Shown here: positions 18,063 to 27,623 of the stretch, piece by piece | Layout: each line of letters begins with the position of its first letter | Numbering within the stretch: the stretch's first letter is position 1 | DNA from: Rhizobium sp. BK376 | GTDB taxonomy: Bacteria > Pseudomonadota > Alphaproteobacteria > Rhizobiales > Rhizobiaceae | Length of the DNA stretch: 64,000 bases | Direction: 5' to 3' | Assembly: GCF_004341625.1 (NCBI RefSeq) | Contig: NZ_SLZG01000003.1 | Coordinates: 247,045 to 311,044 of the forward strand | The notes under the pieces: generated by a model | What the model saw: the letters and a program-made list of their open reading frames with translations, nothing else | What the model was told of the DNA's origin: nothing | The model's database searches: none | Position numbers and translations under genes: made by a program

Positions 18063-19316
18063 ATGCGCGCGAATTACCTGTTTACCAGCGAGTCAGTTGC
18101 CGAAGGTCATCCGGACAAGGTTTGTGACCGTATCTCCGACGAAATCGTCGATCTTGTTTACCGCGAAGCCGCCAAGACCGGCGTCAACCCCTGGGGCGTG
18201 CGCATTGCTTGCGAAACGCTGGCCACGACCAACCGCGTCGTCATCGCCGGCGAAGTTCGTCTTCCGCCGAGCCTGATGAAGAAGGACAAGAACGGCAACG
18301 ACGTCATCAATCCGTCGAAGTTCAAGGCCGCCGCGCGCCGCGCCATCAAGGATATCGGCTACGAGCAGGACGGCTTCCACTGGAAGACCGCCAAGATCGA
18401 CATCCTGCTGCATTCGCAGTCGGCTGACATCGCTCAGGGCGTCGACAACGCGTCCGACCAGCAGGGTGACGAAGGTGCCGGCGACCAGGGCATCATGTTC
18501 GGCTACGCCTGCAAGGAAACGCCGGACCTCATGCCGGCTCCGATCTACTATTCGCATAAGATCCTGCAGTTGCTCTCGATCGCCCGCAAGAAGGGCGAGG
18601 GCGAAGTCGCCAAGCTCGGTCCCGATGCCAAGAGCCAGGTCACCGTTCGCTACGTCGACGGCAAGCCTTCGGAAGTGACCTCCATCGTGCTCTCCACCCA
18701 GCACCTCGACGAGAGCTGGGATTCTGCCAAGGTTCGCTCCGTCGTTGAGCCCTATATCCGCGAAGCTCTCGGCGATTTGCCGATCGCTGCCGATTGCAGC
18801 TGGTACATCAACCCGACCGGCAAGTTCGTCATCGGCGGACCGGATGGCGATACGGGCCTGACGGGCCGCAAGATCATCGTCGACACCTACGGCGGTTCGG
18901 CAGCCCATGGCGGCGGCGCATTCTCCGGCAAGGACACGACCAAGGTCGACCGTTCGGCCGCCTATGCCGCACGCTATCTCGCAAAGAACGTTGTTGCTGC
19001 CGGCTTTGCCGATCGCTGCACGATCCAGATCGCTTACGCTATCGGCGTTGCTCAGCCGCTGTCGATCTATGTCGACCTGCATGGCACCGGCAAGGGTGTA
19101 ACGGAAGATCAGGTCGAGTTCGCGATCCGCAAGAGCATGGACCTGTCCCCAACAGGCATCCGCCGTCATCTCGATCTCAACAAGCCGATCTACGCCAAGA
19201 CCTCTGCTTACGGCCATTTCGGTCGCAAGGCTGGCCGCGACGGCTCGTTCTCCTGGGAGCGCACGGATCTGGTAAAGGCGCTCAAGGAAGCGCTGAACAC
19301 CCGGGAAGCTGCATGA
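18063..19316 (+). CDS. metK: S-adenosylmethionine synthetase
   Basis: MetK makes S-adenosylmethionine from methionine and ATP. The 417-residue product begins [20 protein letters not shown], and contains [32 protein letters not shown] and the P-loop-like [19 protein letters not shown]. It is longer than the E. coli enzyme, as is normal for alphaproteobacteria. A strong purine-rich site (GAGGGG) precedes the ATG. The 127-base leader between the terminator and the start shows no SAM riboswitch I can recognise. The stop overlaps the trmB start (ATGA). Confidence 0.98.
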   Translation: MRANYLFTSESVAEGHPDKVCDRISDEIVDLVYREAAKTGVNPWGVRIACETLATTNRVVIAGEVRLPPSLMKKDKNGNDVINPSKFKAAARRAIKDIGYEQDGFHWKTAKIDILLHSQSADIAQGVDNASDQQGDEGAGDQGIMFGYACKETPDLMPAPIYYSHKILQLLSIARKKGEGEVAKLGPDAKSQVTVRYVDGKPSEVTSIVLSTQHLDESWDSAKVRSVVEPYIREALGDLPIAADCSWYINPTGKFVIGGPDGDTGLTGRKIIVDTYGGSAAHGGGAFSGKDTTKVDRSAAYAARYLAKNVVAAGFADRCTIQIAYAIGVAQPLSIYVDLHGTGKGVTEDQVEFAIRKSMDLSPTGIRRHLDLNKPIYAKTSAYGHFGRKAGRDGSFSWERTDLVKALKEALNTREAA

Positions 19317-20014
19317 CGGAACCGGAGCGCCGGAGCCGGGCGACGGAAGCATTCTACGGCCGGCGCAAGGGAAAACCCTTGCGCGAGCTGCAGGCCGAAA
19401 AGCTGAAGACGCTGCTCCCGGCATTCCTGATCGACCTCTCAGCGGCTCCCCCGGAGCCGCTGAGCAAGCTTTTCCCGGTGCCGGTCGAAAGATTGCGCCT
19501 GGAAATCGGCTTCGGCGGTGGGGAACATCTGATCCATCGTGCGCTGGAGCAACCTTCGACCGGCTTTGTCGGCGTAGAGCCCTTCGTCAATTCCATGCAG
19601 AAGCTCTTGTCGCGCATCGACGATACGGGCGCGCGCAACATCCGCGTCTATAATGACGATGCGACGCAATTGCTGGACTGGCTGCCGGACGCCTGCTTCG
19701 ATCAGATCGACCTGCTCTATCCGGACCCGTGGCCGAAGCGGAAGCATTGGAAACGGCGCTTCGTCTCGAAGGTCAATCTGGACCGCTTCCATCGCGTCCT
19801 GAAGCCCGGCGGTCTATTCTGCTTTGCGTCTGATATTGATACCTACGTCAACTGGACGCTGCAGCACTGCCGCGACCACGGCGGTTTCGATTGGCTGGCC
19901 GAAAATGCAGCCGACTGGCTCACTCCCTATGAGGGTTGGCCGAGCACGCGCTATGAGGCCAAGGCCCGGCGCGAAGGGCGATCGTCCGCCTATCTGACGT
20001 TCCGCAGGATCTGA
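19313..20014 (+). CDS. trmB: tRNA (guanine-N7-)-methyltransferase
   Basis: TrmB methylates G46 of tRNA using S-adenosylmethionine. The 233-residue protein shows the SAM-binding start [33 protein letters not shown], and the family signature [18 protein letters not shown]. The ATG at 19313 overlaps the metK stop by four bases, so a SAM-using enzyme is translationally coupled to the SAM-making one. The reading frame is open far upstream inside metK, but that part is not TrmB. Confidence 0.96.
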   Translation: MTEPERRSRATEAFYGRRKGKPLRELQAEKLKTLLPAFLIDLSAAPPEPLSKLFPVPVERLRLEIGFGGGEHLIHRALEQPSTGFVGVEPFVNSMQKLLSRIDDTGARNIRVYNDDATQLLDWLPDACFDQIDLLYPDPWPKRKHWKRRFVSKVNLDRFHRVLKPGGLFCFASDIDTYVNWTLQHCRDHGGFDWLAENAADWLTPYEGWPSTRYEAKARREGRSSAYLTFRRI

Positions 20015-20077
20015 TTTCCACCTTGCCTCGAAGCATCGCCTGCGATCTATTCGCCGGCGTCAACGGGGGAAGGCACC

Positions 20078-20491
20078 ATGAGCTTTGAAGTCTACCTACA
20101 GCGTTTCGAGAATGGCAACACCGCGAGCTTCGCGCGCAGCCATGTCGAAGAGGTTTTTGGCCCTCGCATGACCCGGGCAGTCAACGAAGCGGGAATGATT
20201 GAGCTGACCTATCCGGAAGGAGGCGGCGGAACACTTCATGTCGGCATCGGACCGCAGATATCGAACATTACCATCTTCCGACCCGGCGGCGCCGAACTCT
20301 TTGACGATCTGTTTGTCCTGATGACGCGGGTTGGCGCGGTGCTCTATTGGCCCGACGAGCCGCCCTGCTTGGCAATTGCCACGAAGGATGCGGACGCTAA
20401 CCTGTCAGCCGACATGCTGGCGGCGCTTGGGGCGGGTATTCTGGTGCATTCCGGCCGTGATATCATTGCAGCGATCAAGAGGATGATTTGA
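20078..20491 (+). CDS. Hypothetical protein (137 residues)
   Basis: I do not recognise a family. The product is soluble and mildly acidic, starts MSFEVYLQRFENGNTASFAR and contains a central strand-rich part (GGGTLHVGIGPQISNITIFRPG) and a hydrophobic core (LYWPDEPPCLAIATKD). A purine-rich GGGGGA site precedes the ATG. It resembles small proteins sometimes found as immunity-type or conserved rhizobial proteins, but no role can be inferred. It faces the heat-shock pair convergently. Confidence 0.7.
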   Translation: MSFEVYLQRFENGNTASFARSHVEEVFGPRMTRAVNEAGMIELTYPEGGGGTLHVGIGPQISNITIFRPGGAELFDDLFVLMTRVGAVLYWPDEPPCLAIATKDADANLSADMLAALGAGILVHSGRDIIAAIKRMI

Positions 20492-20530
20492 TCGGAGGCG
20501 GCAGATGGCCGCCTCGTCAGGCATTTTCAA

Positions 20531-20788
20531 TCAGTGAAGGCTGACGGTCTTCAGTTCGTCTTCGGCTGCCTTGTAGAAGGTGCTAGAGCGATTGTCGGTC
20601 AGAAGGATCGGCGTGCCGTCGGCGCCGAAAAGTGCCCAGAGGTCAACATCCGGATCGATATCCGGCGCTTCGGGGAAGCAGCGCGAGACCTCTTCGGAAC
20701 GCATTTTGCGGATGTAACCGACTTCGCCGCTGCCCAGATGGGCAAGTTCGGTTTGTGTCAGTCGACCAGTGACTTCTCTCAGCAGCAT
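20531..20788 (-). CDS. DUF1150-family small protein
   Basis: The 85-residue product (GEVGYIRKMRSEEVSRCFPE; WALFGADGTPILLTDNR) matches the DUF1150 family of alphaproteobacteria, which commonly follows a small heat-shock gene. The ATG has GGAGG seven bases upstream. It starts 46 bases after the Hsp20 stop and is probably cotranscribed, so it would also be heat-induced. No biochemical function is established for this family as far as I know; a partner of the chaperone is a reasonable guess. Confidence 0.85.
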   Translation of the reverse strand: MLLREVTGRLTQTELAHLGSGEVGYIRKMRSEEVSRCFPEAPDIDPDVDLWALFGADGTPILLTDNRSSTFYKAAEDELKTVSLH

Positions 20789-20834
20789 TCGCGTGCCTCC
20801 AGCATGAGGGACCCAGCGGCATTGAGCCGTTGTC

Positions 20835-21266
20835 CTACTGTGAGACCGAAATGTTAATTTTTTTCACCATGCGGGCCGGTTCCGGTCGAATGAGGTCGAC
20901 CGAAAGCAAACCATTTTTGAGACCGGCGCCGAGAACCTGCATGCCGTCGGCCAGCATGAACATGCGCTGGAACTGTCGTGCGGCGATACCGCGATAGAGA
21001 TAGTCCCGCTCTTCGTGTTCGACCTGTCGGCCACGGATGATCAGCTGGTTCTCTTCCGTCGTCACATCCAACTCTTCCTCGGAAAAGCCGGCGACGGCCA
21101 GCGTGATGCGCAACCGCTCGGGCTCGCCGGAGATGCGGTCGGCGCGCAGGCGTTCGATATTGTAGGGAGGGTACCCGTCGCTGACCTTGGAGATCCGCTC
21201 AAGCGTCTTCTCCATTGCGTCGAACCCCAGAAGGAGTGGGCTGGCAAAAGGCGTAATTCGGCTCAT
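20835..21266 (-). CDS. Small heat-shock protein, Hsp20/IbpA type
   Basis: The 143-residue chaperone has an alpha-crystallin domain (about residues 35-125: YNIERLRADRISGEPERLRI, VTTEENQLIIRGRQ, YRGIAARQFQRMFMLADGMQ) and the C-terminal I-x-I motif (INISVSQ) used for oligomer assembly. The N-terminus (SRITPFASPLLLGFDAMEK) is that of class A rhizobial small Hsps. Such proteins hold unfolding proteins during heat shock. The leader has a ROSE-type RNA thermometer, so control is mainly translational. Confidence 0.95.
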   Translation of the reverse strand: MSRITPFASPLLLGFDAMEKTLERISKVSDGYPPYNIERLRADRISGEPERLRITLAVAGFSEEELDVTTEENQLIIRGRQVEHEERDYLYRGIAARQFQRMFMLADGMQVLGAGLKNGLLSVDLIRPEPARMVKKINISVSQ

Positions 21267-21352
21267 CGTCTTTTAAGTCCTTGGGGGCAAGCGACCTTCC
21301 CGGACCTCGTATCGAGCATCCGGATAATGCTAATATGGGCATCGGCCCCAGT
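21267..21352 (-). promoter_or_regulatory. ROSE-type RNA thermometer in the hsp20 leader
   Basis: Read on the minus strand the leader forms three successive hairpins: one at 21336-21350 (TGGGGCCGATGCCCA), one at 21315-21331 (AGCAT/ATGCT), and one next to the start codon at 21277-21295. The last holds the ribosome site AAGGA paired with the sequence UCGCU, which fits the ROSE consensus UYGCU, with one unpaired G opposite the stem. In known ROSE elements this imperfect helix melts on heating and frees the ribosome site. The fold was drawn by eye. Confidence 0.75.
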
Positions 21353-21639
21353 AAGCGCAAGACGACGGTCTTCCGTCGGGTGAAATCTCTGTGGTTACAT
21401 TTATTCTGGCCGGCTACTTCCCGGAGCAGGCTTTGCTGTTGCTTGACAAAGGCGGCAACGGTCCCCATCAAACCATACTGGCGATGGCAAAACGCAATCC
21501 GGCTGTGGGCTAATTGCGATTCGTCTGGCCCAAAGGGTTGCTGACAGCGGCCTCAAAATGCTCCCTTTACGGAGTTAGGGAACAGCGCAGAAGGCGCCTT
21601 CGGGCGCCAATGCAAGGAATTGAAAGAGACCCAGGGACC

Positions 21640-22584
21640 ATGGCCGAGCCACGAAAGATTATCATCGATACCGATCCGGGACAGGATGATGCCGCCGCAA
21701 TCATGCTGGCCTTTGGCAGCAGGGAAGAGCTCGAGGTGCTGGGCATCACGACGGTCGCCGGCAACGTGCCGCTGTCTCTGACCAGCCGCAATGCGCGCAT
21801 CATCTGCGAGCTGTGCGACCGCCGCGACATCAAGGTCTTTGCCGGCGCCGACAGGCCGATCGCCCGCAAACTGGTGACCGCCGAACATGTGCATGGCAAG
21901 ACGGGTCTCGACGGCCCTGAACTCGCCGAGCCGACCATGGCGCTGCAGGCGCAGCACGGAGTCGATTTCATCGTGGAGACATTGCGCAACGAGCCGGAAG
22001 GTTCCGTCACGCTCTGCACCCTAGGCCCCTTGACCAATGTCGCCATGGCTTTCCAGAAGGCGCCCGATGTCGTCGGCCGGGTGCGTGAGCTTGTCATGAT
22101 GGGCGGCGGCTTCTTCGAGGGCGGCAACATCACGCCGGCTGCCGAGTTCAATATCTACGTCGACCCCGAAGCCGCCGATATCGTTTTCCGCTCCGGTGTT
22201 CCAATCGTCATGATGCCGCTCGATGTCACGCATCAGCTGCTGACGAAAAAGGATCGCGTCCAGCGCATGGCCGATATCGGTACGCCGCCTGCCATTGCCA
22301 TGGTCGAGATGCTGCAGTTCTTCGAGCGTTTCGATGTCGAGAAGTATGGATCCGACGGCGGCCCGCTCCACGACCCGACGACGGTTGCCTATCTCTTGAA
22401 GCCGGAGCTGTTTCAGGGCCGGGAGTGCAATGTCGAGATCGAGACCAAGTCGGAACTGACGGTCGGCATGACCGTGGTCGATTGGTGGCACGTGACCGAC
22501 CGCAAGCGCAATGCCAAGGTCATGCGCAATGTCGACGCCGACGGCTTCTTCGCGCTCCTGACCGAGCGATTCGCCAGGATTTGA
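21640..22584 (+). CDS. Inosine-uridine-preferring nucleoside hydrolase family protein
   Basis: The enzyme splits ribonucleosides into base and ribose. The 314-residue product begins with the calcium-binding DTDPGQDD motif near residue 12, and has the family blocks VTLCTLGPLTNVAMAF and VMMGGGFFEGGNITPAAEFN plus a late Asp in GGPLHDPTTVAYLL. Start at 21640 (MAEPRKIIIDTDPG) gives normal family length; the open frame upstream lacks similarity. A possible promoter is CTTGAC at 21442. A ribokinase gene lies 2.7 kb downstream on the other strand, which would use the released ribose. Confidence 0.93.
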   Translation: MAEPRKIIIDTDPGQDDAAAIMLAFGSREELEVLGITTVAGNVPLSLTSRNARIICELCDRRDIKVFAGADRPIARKLVTAEHVHGKTGLDGPELAEPTMALQAQHGVDFIVETLRNEPEGSVTLCTLGPLTNVAMAFQKAPDVVGRVRELVMMGGGFFEGGNITPAAEFNIYVDPEAADIVFRSGVPIVMMPLDVTHQLLTKKDRVQRMADIGTPPAIAMVEMLQFFERFDVEKYGSDGGPLHDPTTVAYLLKPELFQGRECNVEIETKSELTVGMTVVDWWHVTDRKRNAKVMRNVDADGFFALLTERFARI

Positions 22585-22612
22585 CGTCACAGACGAGATA
22601 TTTGTTTGCATG

Positions 22613-22645
22613 AAAAAAGCCGCCGGATCGCTCCGGCGGCTTCTT
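22613..22645 (-). terminator. Terminator of the chemoreceptor gene, possibly bidirectional
   Basis: AAGCCGCCGG (22617-22626) pairs with CCGGCGGCTT (22633-22642). On the minus strand six T residues follow, matching the end of the chemoreceptor transcript; on the plus strand the T run is weaker (TTCTT), though it could also end the nucleoside hydrolase transcript. Confidence 0.85.
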
Positions 22646-22667
22646 AACTTCGGCAGCTTATCGTCTC

Positions 22668-25013
22668 TCAGAATTCTTCCCAATCATCCTGAGCAAGCGC
22701 GGTTGCGCCCTGGACCTGCGGCTGAGGGCGGCGAGCCGGTGCCGGCGCGGGAGCCGCGCGGCGGACCGGCGTGGGTGCGCGCATCTGCTGGGCCGCAGCG
22801 CGCAGCGCGGCGATAGGCTGAGCACCCTGGCCGGAGATGCGGAAGCGGGTGACCAGCGCCTTCAGGGTCTGGGCCTCGTCGTTCAGCGCGACGCTGGCGG
22901 CAGTCGTTTCTTCCACCATGGCAGCATTCTGCTGGGTGACCTGGTCCATCTGGTTCATCGCGGAGTTGATCTCCTTGAGCCCGATTGCCTGTTCGCTGGC
23001 GGATGCCGAGATCTGGCGGATGAGGCCGTTGATCTCCATGACCTGCTCGGCGATTTTGTGCAGCGCGCTGCCGGTCCGGCCGACGAGATCGACGCCTTCC
23101 TTGACCTGACCGGCCGAGGTGTTGATGAGCGTCTTGATCTCCTTGGCGGCATTGGCCGAACGCTGGGCCAGTTCGCGCACTTCCTGGGCAACGACCGCAA
23201 AGCCTTTGCCGGCTTCACCGGCGCGGGCCGCTTCGACGCCGGCATTCAGCGCCAGCAGGTTGGTCTGGAAGGCGATCTCGTCGATGACGCCGATGATGCG
23301 CGAGACCTCGGTCGAGGATTGCTCGATACCCTGCATGGAGGCGATCGCCTTCTGGACGATCCCGCCTGATTTCTCGGCATCCTCGGATGCTGCATTGACG
23401 CTTGCCGCAGCCGTGCGGGCGTTCTCGGCGCTGGAGTTGACCTGGGCGGTAAGCTCATTCAGCGCTGCGGCAGTTTCCTCGAGGCTTGCTGCCTGCTGTT
23501 CGGTGCGGCGGGCGAGATCCGAAGCGCTGTTGCTGATCTCGCCGGTACCGTTGCCGATATTGCCGACGCTGAGGTTCATCGTGCCGATGGTCTCTTCGAG
23601 GCTGGCGAGCGCATTGTTGAAGTCTTCCTTCAGCTGGGCATACTCGCCCGGGAAGGTCTCGGCGATGCGATAGCCGAGATTGCCATGCGAGAGCTCGGCC
23701 AGGCTTTCACCCAGCGTCGAGACGATGCGCCGCTGCAGCGCGACGGAGTCGTTGCGTTCCACTTCAGAGCGGGTGCGCTCGGATTCGGCGGCGTGACGCT
23801 GCTCGTTGGCTTCGCTTTCTAGCCGCTTCGTGTCGGCAAGCGCAAAGCGGAAGCCTTCGAGAGCCTTGGCGACTGAGCCGATTTCGTCTGCACGATCCTG
23901 GCCGGCAACCGGCTCGGCGTAATTGCCGGCGCTGAGGCTGCCGACGCTGGCGACGAGACCGCCGAGCGGGCTCTGCACGAAGGAGCGAACCGCGAAGTAG
24001 AGTGCGAGCATGACGGCAGCGAGCACGATCAGGCCGGCAATGATCATCGTATAGGTCTGGTCAGTGACCGGTCCGGCGACGGCGCTGTGCGGCACATCGA
24101 CGAGAACGACCCAGGTGGCGTTCAGGCCGGGGACAGCGAAGGGATAAACAACGCGGTCATAGGGCTCGCTGGTATCCTTGCCGAGATCCTTGATGAGGCC
24201 CGGTGTCTGTGAGCTCAGCGCGGACTTGACCTTCTCGATGCCGTCGCCCTGATAGTCCTTCATCAGCAGCTTGGCATCGGGCGCAACCAGCCACTTGCCA
24301 CCCTGGGAAACCAGCATGACGCGGCCGCTGCCGAAGGGGTGCAGCTTCTGCAGCTTGTCCGAAAGCGAGGCGAGCGAGATGTCGACGCCGGCAACACCGA
24401 TCATCTTGCCGTTCGACAGGACCGGATAGGCGATCGAGCTCATGAGGGTCGGAACGTCGGTGCCCTCGGCCATATAAGGCGCAGTGATGGCGCCCTTACC
24501 GCTGTCGGCGGCGAGCTTCCACCATTCAGCCGTATAGTCGTTGTCGAAGGTGGAGAACTGGATGCCGCCATCCTTGGTCTTCGACCAGTAGGGCGTGAAG
24601 GCACCCTTCTCGTTTACGCCTTGATCCTTGTTGTTGGCCAGTTCCATCGTCTTGCCGTCGAAGGTGCCAAGCTGTTCGCAGAACCAGCTGCCGAAGGCGA
24701 AGGCATTCTGCTCAACATTTGCCTTGAGGATGTTGATGATGCCCTTGCGATCGAGATTATGTCCGGCATGTGCGCGGCCGACAATGCCGGCCATCGAGCG
24801 GGCGGCGCTGGCGAGTTCGCCGATATTGGCGGCGATCTCATTGGAGATCGACTTGGCCTCCGAGTTCGCCTGATCCATGGTCAGGGTCTGAACACGGTCA
24901 CGTGTTTGAGAGATCAAATAGAAATTCGAGATGAAAAGCACGAGCGCAATCGCGACACCGGTCACCAAGATGAGCTTGGCCGCGAGCGACTTCATACGGA
25001 AGATGGACATCAT
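22668..25013 (-). CDS. Methyl-accepting chemotaxis protein with periplasmic Cache domain
   Basis: The 781-residue receptor has TM1 at about 13-33, a large periplasmic part (35-320) typical of double Cache domains ([41 protein letters not shown]), TM2 at 322-342, HAMP, and a signalling domain with the hairpin tip [20 protein letters not shown]. The C-terminus ends in DDWEEF after a Pro/Ala-rich linker, similar to pentapeptides that tether CheR/CheB. dCache receptors bind amino acids, organic acids or purines; its place between a nucleoside hydrolase and a ribokinase makes a purine or nucleoside ligand an idea worth testing. Confidence 0.95.
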   Translation of the reverse strand: MMSIFRMKSLAAKLILVTGVAIALVLFISNFYLISQTRDRVQTLTMDQANSEAKSISNEIAANIGELASAARSMAGIVGRAHAGHNLDRKGIINILKANVEQNAFAFGSWFCEQLGTFDGKTMELANNKDQGVNEKGAFTPYWSKTKDGGIQFSTFDNDYTAEWWKLAADSGKGAITAPYMAEGTDVPTLMSSIAYPVLSNGKMIGVAGVDISLASLSDKLQKLHPFGSGRVMLVSQGGKWLVAPDAKLLMKDYQGDGIEKVKSALSSQTPGLIKDLGKDTSEPYDRVVYPFAVPGLNATWVVLVDVPHSAVAGPVTDQTYTMIIAGLIVLAAVMLALYFAVRSFVQSPLGGLVASVGSLSAGNYAEPVAGQDRADEIGSVAKALEGFRFALADTKRLESEANEQRHAAESERTRSEVERNDSVALQRRIVSTLGESLAELSHGNLGYRIAETFPGEYAQLKEDFNNALASLEETIGTMNLSVGNIGNGTGEISNSASDLARRTEQQAASLEETAAALNELTAQVNSSAENARTAAASVNAASEDAEKSGGIVQKAIASMQGIEQSSTEVSRIIGVIDEIAFQTNLLALNAGVEAARAGEAGKGFAVVAQEVRELAQRSANAAKEIKTLINTSAGQVKEGVDLVGRTGSALHKIAEQVMEINGLIRQISASASEQAIGLKEINSAMNQMDQVTQQNAAMVEETTAASVALNDEAQTLKALVTRFRISGQGAQPIAALRAAAQQMRAPTPVRRAAPAPAPARRPQPQVQGATALAQDDWEEF

Positions 25014-25071
25014 TCCCTCGAGAAAACGATGCTTCGGATGACATTATCCGCGGGCAAGGTCGGTACAGGAG

Positions 25072-25088
25072 GATCCCATCATGGGATC
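25072..25088. promoter_or_regulatory. 17-bp palindrome in the chemoreceptor leader
   Basis: GATCCCATCATGGGATC consists of 7-bp arms around TCA and lies 59-75 bases upstream of the minus-strand receptor start at 25013. An overlapping GGATCC occurs again just beside it. It may be a regulator site or a leader hairpin. Confidence 0.4.
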
Positions 25089-25189
25089 GCCGGGGGATCC
25101 GTCGGCACAGCAATATGTGCCGCAGGCTGCGCCAAATATGGTCCACAACCACAAAAATTTGATTAATTGCATCTTCGCCAAATGGGCCG

Positions 25190-25213
25190 GAAACGCTGGA
25201 AAACCAGCGTTTC
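25190..25213 (-). terminator. Possible terminator hairpin after the ribokinase gene
   Basis: GAAACGCTGG pairs perfectly with CCAGCGTTTC around a four-base loop, 46 bases beyond the ribokinase stop. Only a short T run (TTT) follows on the minus strand, so termination efficiency is uncertain. Confidence 0.4.
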
Positions 25214-25258
25214 GCTCAATGCGACGCATCTTGTTTCAACCGCGACCTCAGGGCTGTC

Positions 25259-26158
25259 TCAGAGCGCCGCGGCTACCTCGGATGCGACGGGAATGGACGG
25301 CTGCGCGCCCGCCTTGAGGCAGGCAAGCGATCCGGCAACGGCGGCGCGGCGTAGCGCCGCATCGAACTCCAGTCCATCATCAAGGCTGGCTGCGAAATAG
25401 CCGCAGAACGTATCGCCGGCCCCGACGGTATCGACGGGTTCGATGACGAGTCCTTTTGCCCTGGAAATATGGCTGTCGCGAATGGCAATGACACCATCGC
25501 CGCCGAGCGTCACGATCAAGGTCTGGCCGGTCTCTGCGTGCAGACGCTTCAGCGCCTCTTCGCGGTCTGCGGCAGTCATGCCCTCCTGTCCGGCCAGCCG
25601 CTCGAACTCCGTCTCGTTGGCAATCACGATGTCGGCCAGCCGACCGAGGCGGGGCGCGTCGGGAATGAGCGGCGCGAGATTGAGGATCGTCGTAACACCC
25701 TTCGCCTTCGCCTCCGACAGCGCCTGCTCGACGGCAGCGACCGGGATTTCAAGCTGAAGCATCAGCTTATCGGTCGGCTGAAGCGCCGCAACGGCCGCCG
25801 TCGCATCAGCGGCCGTTACGGTCCCATTTGCGCCCGGGACGACCGCGATCATGTTTTCTCCGTCGCCACCGACGAGGATGAGCGCCGTACCTGTTGGCTC
25901 CGACACACGCTTGACGGCGGAAAGGTCGGTTCCGGCGCCATCCAGCAATTCAAGGGCGGGGCTCGCAAATCCATCCTGACCGACGGCTCCGGACATGCGC
26001 ACCGACGAACCGGCGCGGCGGGCGGCGAGCGCCTGGTTGGCGCCTTTGCCGCCGGCTGCCGTCGAGAAGCCGTTGCCGGCAACGGTCTCGCCGGGCTTCG
26101 GCAGGCGCTCGGTGGTGGCGATAAGGTCCATATTGATGGAGCCGAAAACAGTGATCAT
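25259..26158 (-). CDS. rbsK: Ribokinase (PfkB family)
   Basis: RbsK phosphorylates ribose to ribose 5-phosphate. The 299-residue product shows both PfkB signatures: GGKGANQALAARRAG near residue 40 and DTVGAGDTFCGYFAASL near residue 247, where Asp of GAGD is the catalytic base. N-terminal VFGSINMDLI is typical of ribokinases. I chose the ATG at 26158 because the family begins there; the open frame goes 12 codons further. No ribose transporter is adjacent, but the nearby nucleoside hydrolase would supply ribose inside the cell. Confidence 0.9.
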   Translation of the reverse strand: MITVFGSINMDLIATTERLPKPGETVAGNGFSTAAGGKGANQALAARRAGSSVRMSGAVGQDGFASPALELLDGAGTDLSAVKRVSEPTGTALILVGGDGENMIAVVPGANGTVTAADATAAVAALQPTDKLMLQLEIPVAAVEQALSEAKAKGVTTILNLAPLIPDAPRLGRLADIVIANETEFERLAGQEGMTAADREEALKRLHAETGQTLIVTLGGDGVIAIRDSHISRAKGLVIEPVDTVGAGDTFCGYFAASLDDGLEFDAALRRAAVAGSLACLKAGAQPSIPVASEVAAAL

Positions 26159-26206
26159 GGAATGGGTCCGCCCTAACTGATTTTGGCGCGACACTGCCTG
26201 AAGCGA

Positions 26207-27430
26207 TCAGTCCTCGTCAACCACCCGCAGTTTCAGAAGTCCCGTGCGGCTCTCAACGGCCTTCGGCGTCTCGGCCACGGTTTCAGATTTGGGACCGGCC
26301 TCGAATTCCAGCGCCTCGATCTTCTGGCCGCGCCGCGTCAGCTTGTCCGCCGAGGTGACGATCATGTCGACATCCTTCTGCGCCATGGCGAAATGCCCCT
26401 GTAGCTTGCGAACCCGCTCGTCGAGCCGCGAAAGGTCGTCCATCAGATGCGCCACTTCGCCCTGGATCAGGTGCGCCTGCTCGCGCATCCGCTGATCCTT
26501 GAGAACGGACTGGATGACCTGGATCGACAGCATCAGCAGCGACGGCGAAACGATGACGATCCGCGCCCGATGCGCCTTTTGCACGATCGCTTCGAAATTC
26601 TCGTGGATTTCGGCGAAGATCGATTCCGATGGCACGAAGAGGAAAGCCGTGTCCTGCGTCTCGCCCTGGATCAGGTATTTCTCCGACACATCACGGATAT
26701 GGACGTCCATGTCGCGCCGGAATTGCTGGGCCGCCGCCTTGGCCTGCTCGGGACCGCCGGCGTCTCGGATGGCATTCCAGGCCTCAAGCGGAAATTTCGC
26801 GTCGATGACCAGTGGCGGCAGGCCGTTCGGCATCTGGATCGTGCAATCCGGCCGCGACCCGTTCGAAAGTGTCTGCTGAAAGGCATAGGCACCCATCGGC
26901 AACCCGTCCGCGACGATCGTCTCCATACGCGACTGGCCGAAGGCGCCGCGGGTCTGCTTGTTGGAAAGGATCGCCTGAAGCCCGACCACATCCTTCGCCA
27001 AAGACTGGATGTTGGTCTGCGCGGCATCGATGACCGCAAGGCGTTCCTGAAGGCGCCTGAGGTTCTCATGTGTCGTCCGGGTTTGCTCGCCGATGGTGGC
27101 GTTGACACGCTGCGTCATGCCGTCGAGCCGTTGGCCTATCGATTGGTTGAGTTCCGCCTGTCTCGATCCGAATACCTCGGCCATGGTGGCAAGACGGCCC
27201 TGCATCTCGGCCTGGACTCGCAGCAGTTCCGCCATTCCCCTCTCGCTGTCTGCGGCGCGATCCGCCGCCTCCTGCGATCGCTGCCTGGCAGTCGCGGCGT
27301 AAAAGAAGAGGACCACCACGCACAGGACAAGAATGCCGGCCGAGACGAGCAGCGTCGTCGTCGGAATGGCACGGCCAAGAATGATGACGGTTTCGGCGGG
27401 AACGTTTGTAGGGGTCATGGGCGCGAGCAT
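26207..27430 (-). CDS. rmuC: DNA recombination protein RmuC
   Basis: RmuC proteins are nuclease-fold proteins that limit rearrangements at inverted repeats. The 407-residue product has an N-terminal membrane anchor (TTLLVSAGILVLCVVVLFFY, about residues 24-43), a long coiled coil (50-150) and the RmuC domain (NKQTRGAFGQSRMETIVADG, LPPLVIDAKFPLEAW, FLFVPSESIFAEI). The Asp and Lys of IDAKFP are in the expected nuclease-core place. A second ATG five codons in may be the real start. It lies 48 bases upstream of the ribokinase start, on the same strand, so cotranscription is possible. Confidence 0.92.
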   Translation of the reverse strand: MLAPMTPTNVPAETVIILGRAIPTTTLLVSAGILVLCVVVLFFYAATARQRSQEAADRAADSERGMAELLRVQAEMQGRLATMAEVFGSRQAELNQSIGQRLDGMTQRVNATIGEQTRTTHENLRRLQERLAVIDAAQTNIQSLAKDVVGLQAILSNKQTRGAFGQSRMETIVADGLPMGAYAFQQTLSNGSRPDCTIQMPNGLPPLVIDAKFPLEAWNAIRDAGGPEQAKAAAQQFRRDMDVHIRDVSEKYLIQGETQDTAFLFVPSESIFAEIHENFEAIVQKAHRARIVIVSPSLLMLSIQVIQSVLKDQRMREQAHLIQGEVAHLMDDLSRLDERVRKLQGHFAMAQKDVDMIVTSADKLTRRGQKIEALEFEAGPKSETVAETPKAVESRTGLLKLRVVDED

Positions 27431-27623
27431 AGCAAAATAAATTGCAATATCCAGATCAAAACGTGAACAAAGTTACCGGAGCAAGAGATACTTACCGAAC
27501 TTCACTTTTTGAGAGGCTACTTAACCAATGATCAACGATATTCGCAGAAGTGTATTGCCAAATGACATTTTCTTCGTTCGCCGCCCATTCGGGCCCCGCG
27601 TTTACCAGAATAGAGATTTGACA

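Noticed and set aside
18093..19424. 443-codon minus-strand open frame opposite metK
   Set aside because: It is an antisense by-product of third-position GC bias in the metK frame; no start or domain.
21442..21470. CTTGAC-N17-CCATCA promoter for the nucleoside hydrolase
   Set aside because: The -10 box is poor and the distance to the gene is long, so it is mentioned only as a possibility in the gene entry.
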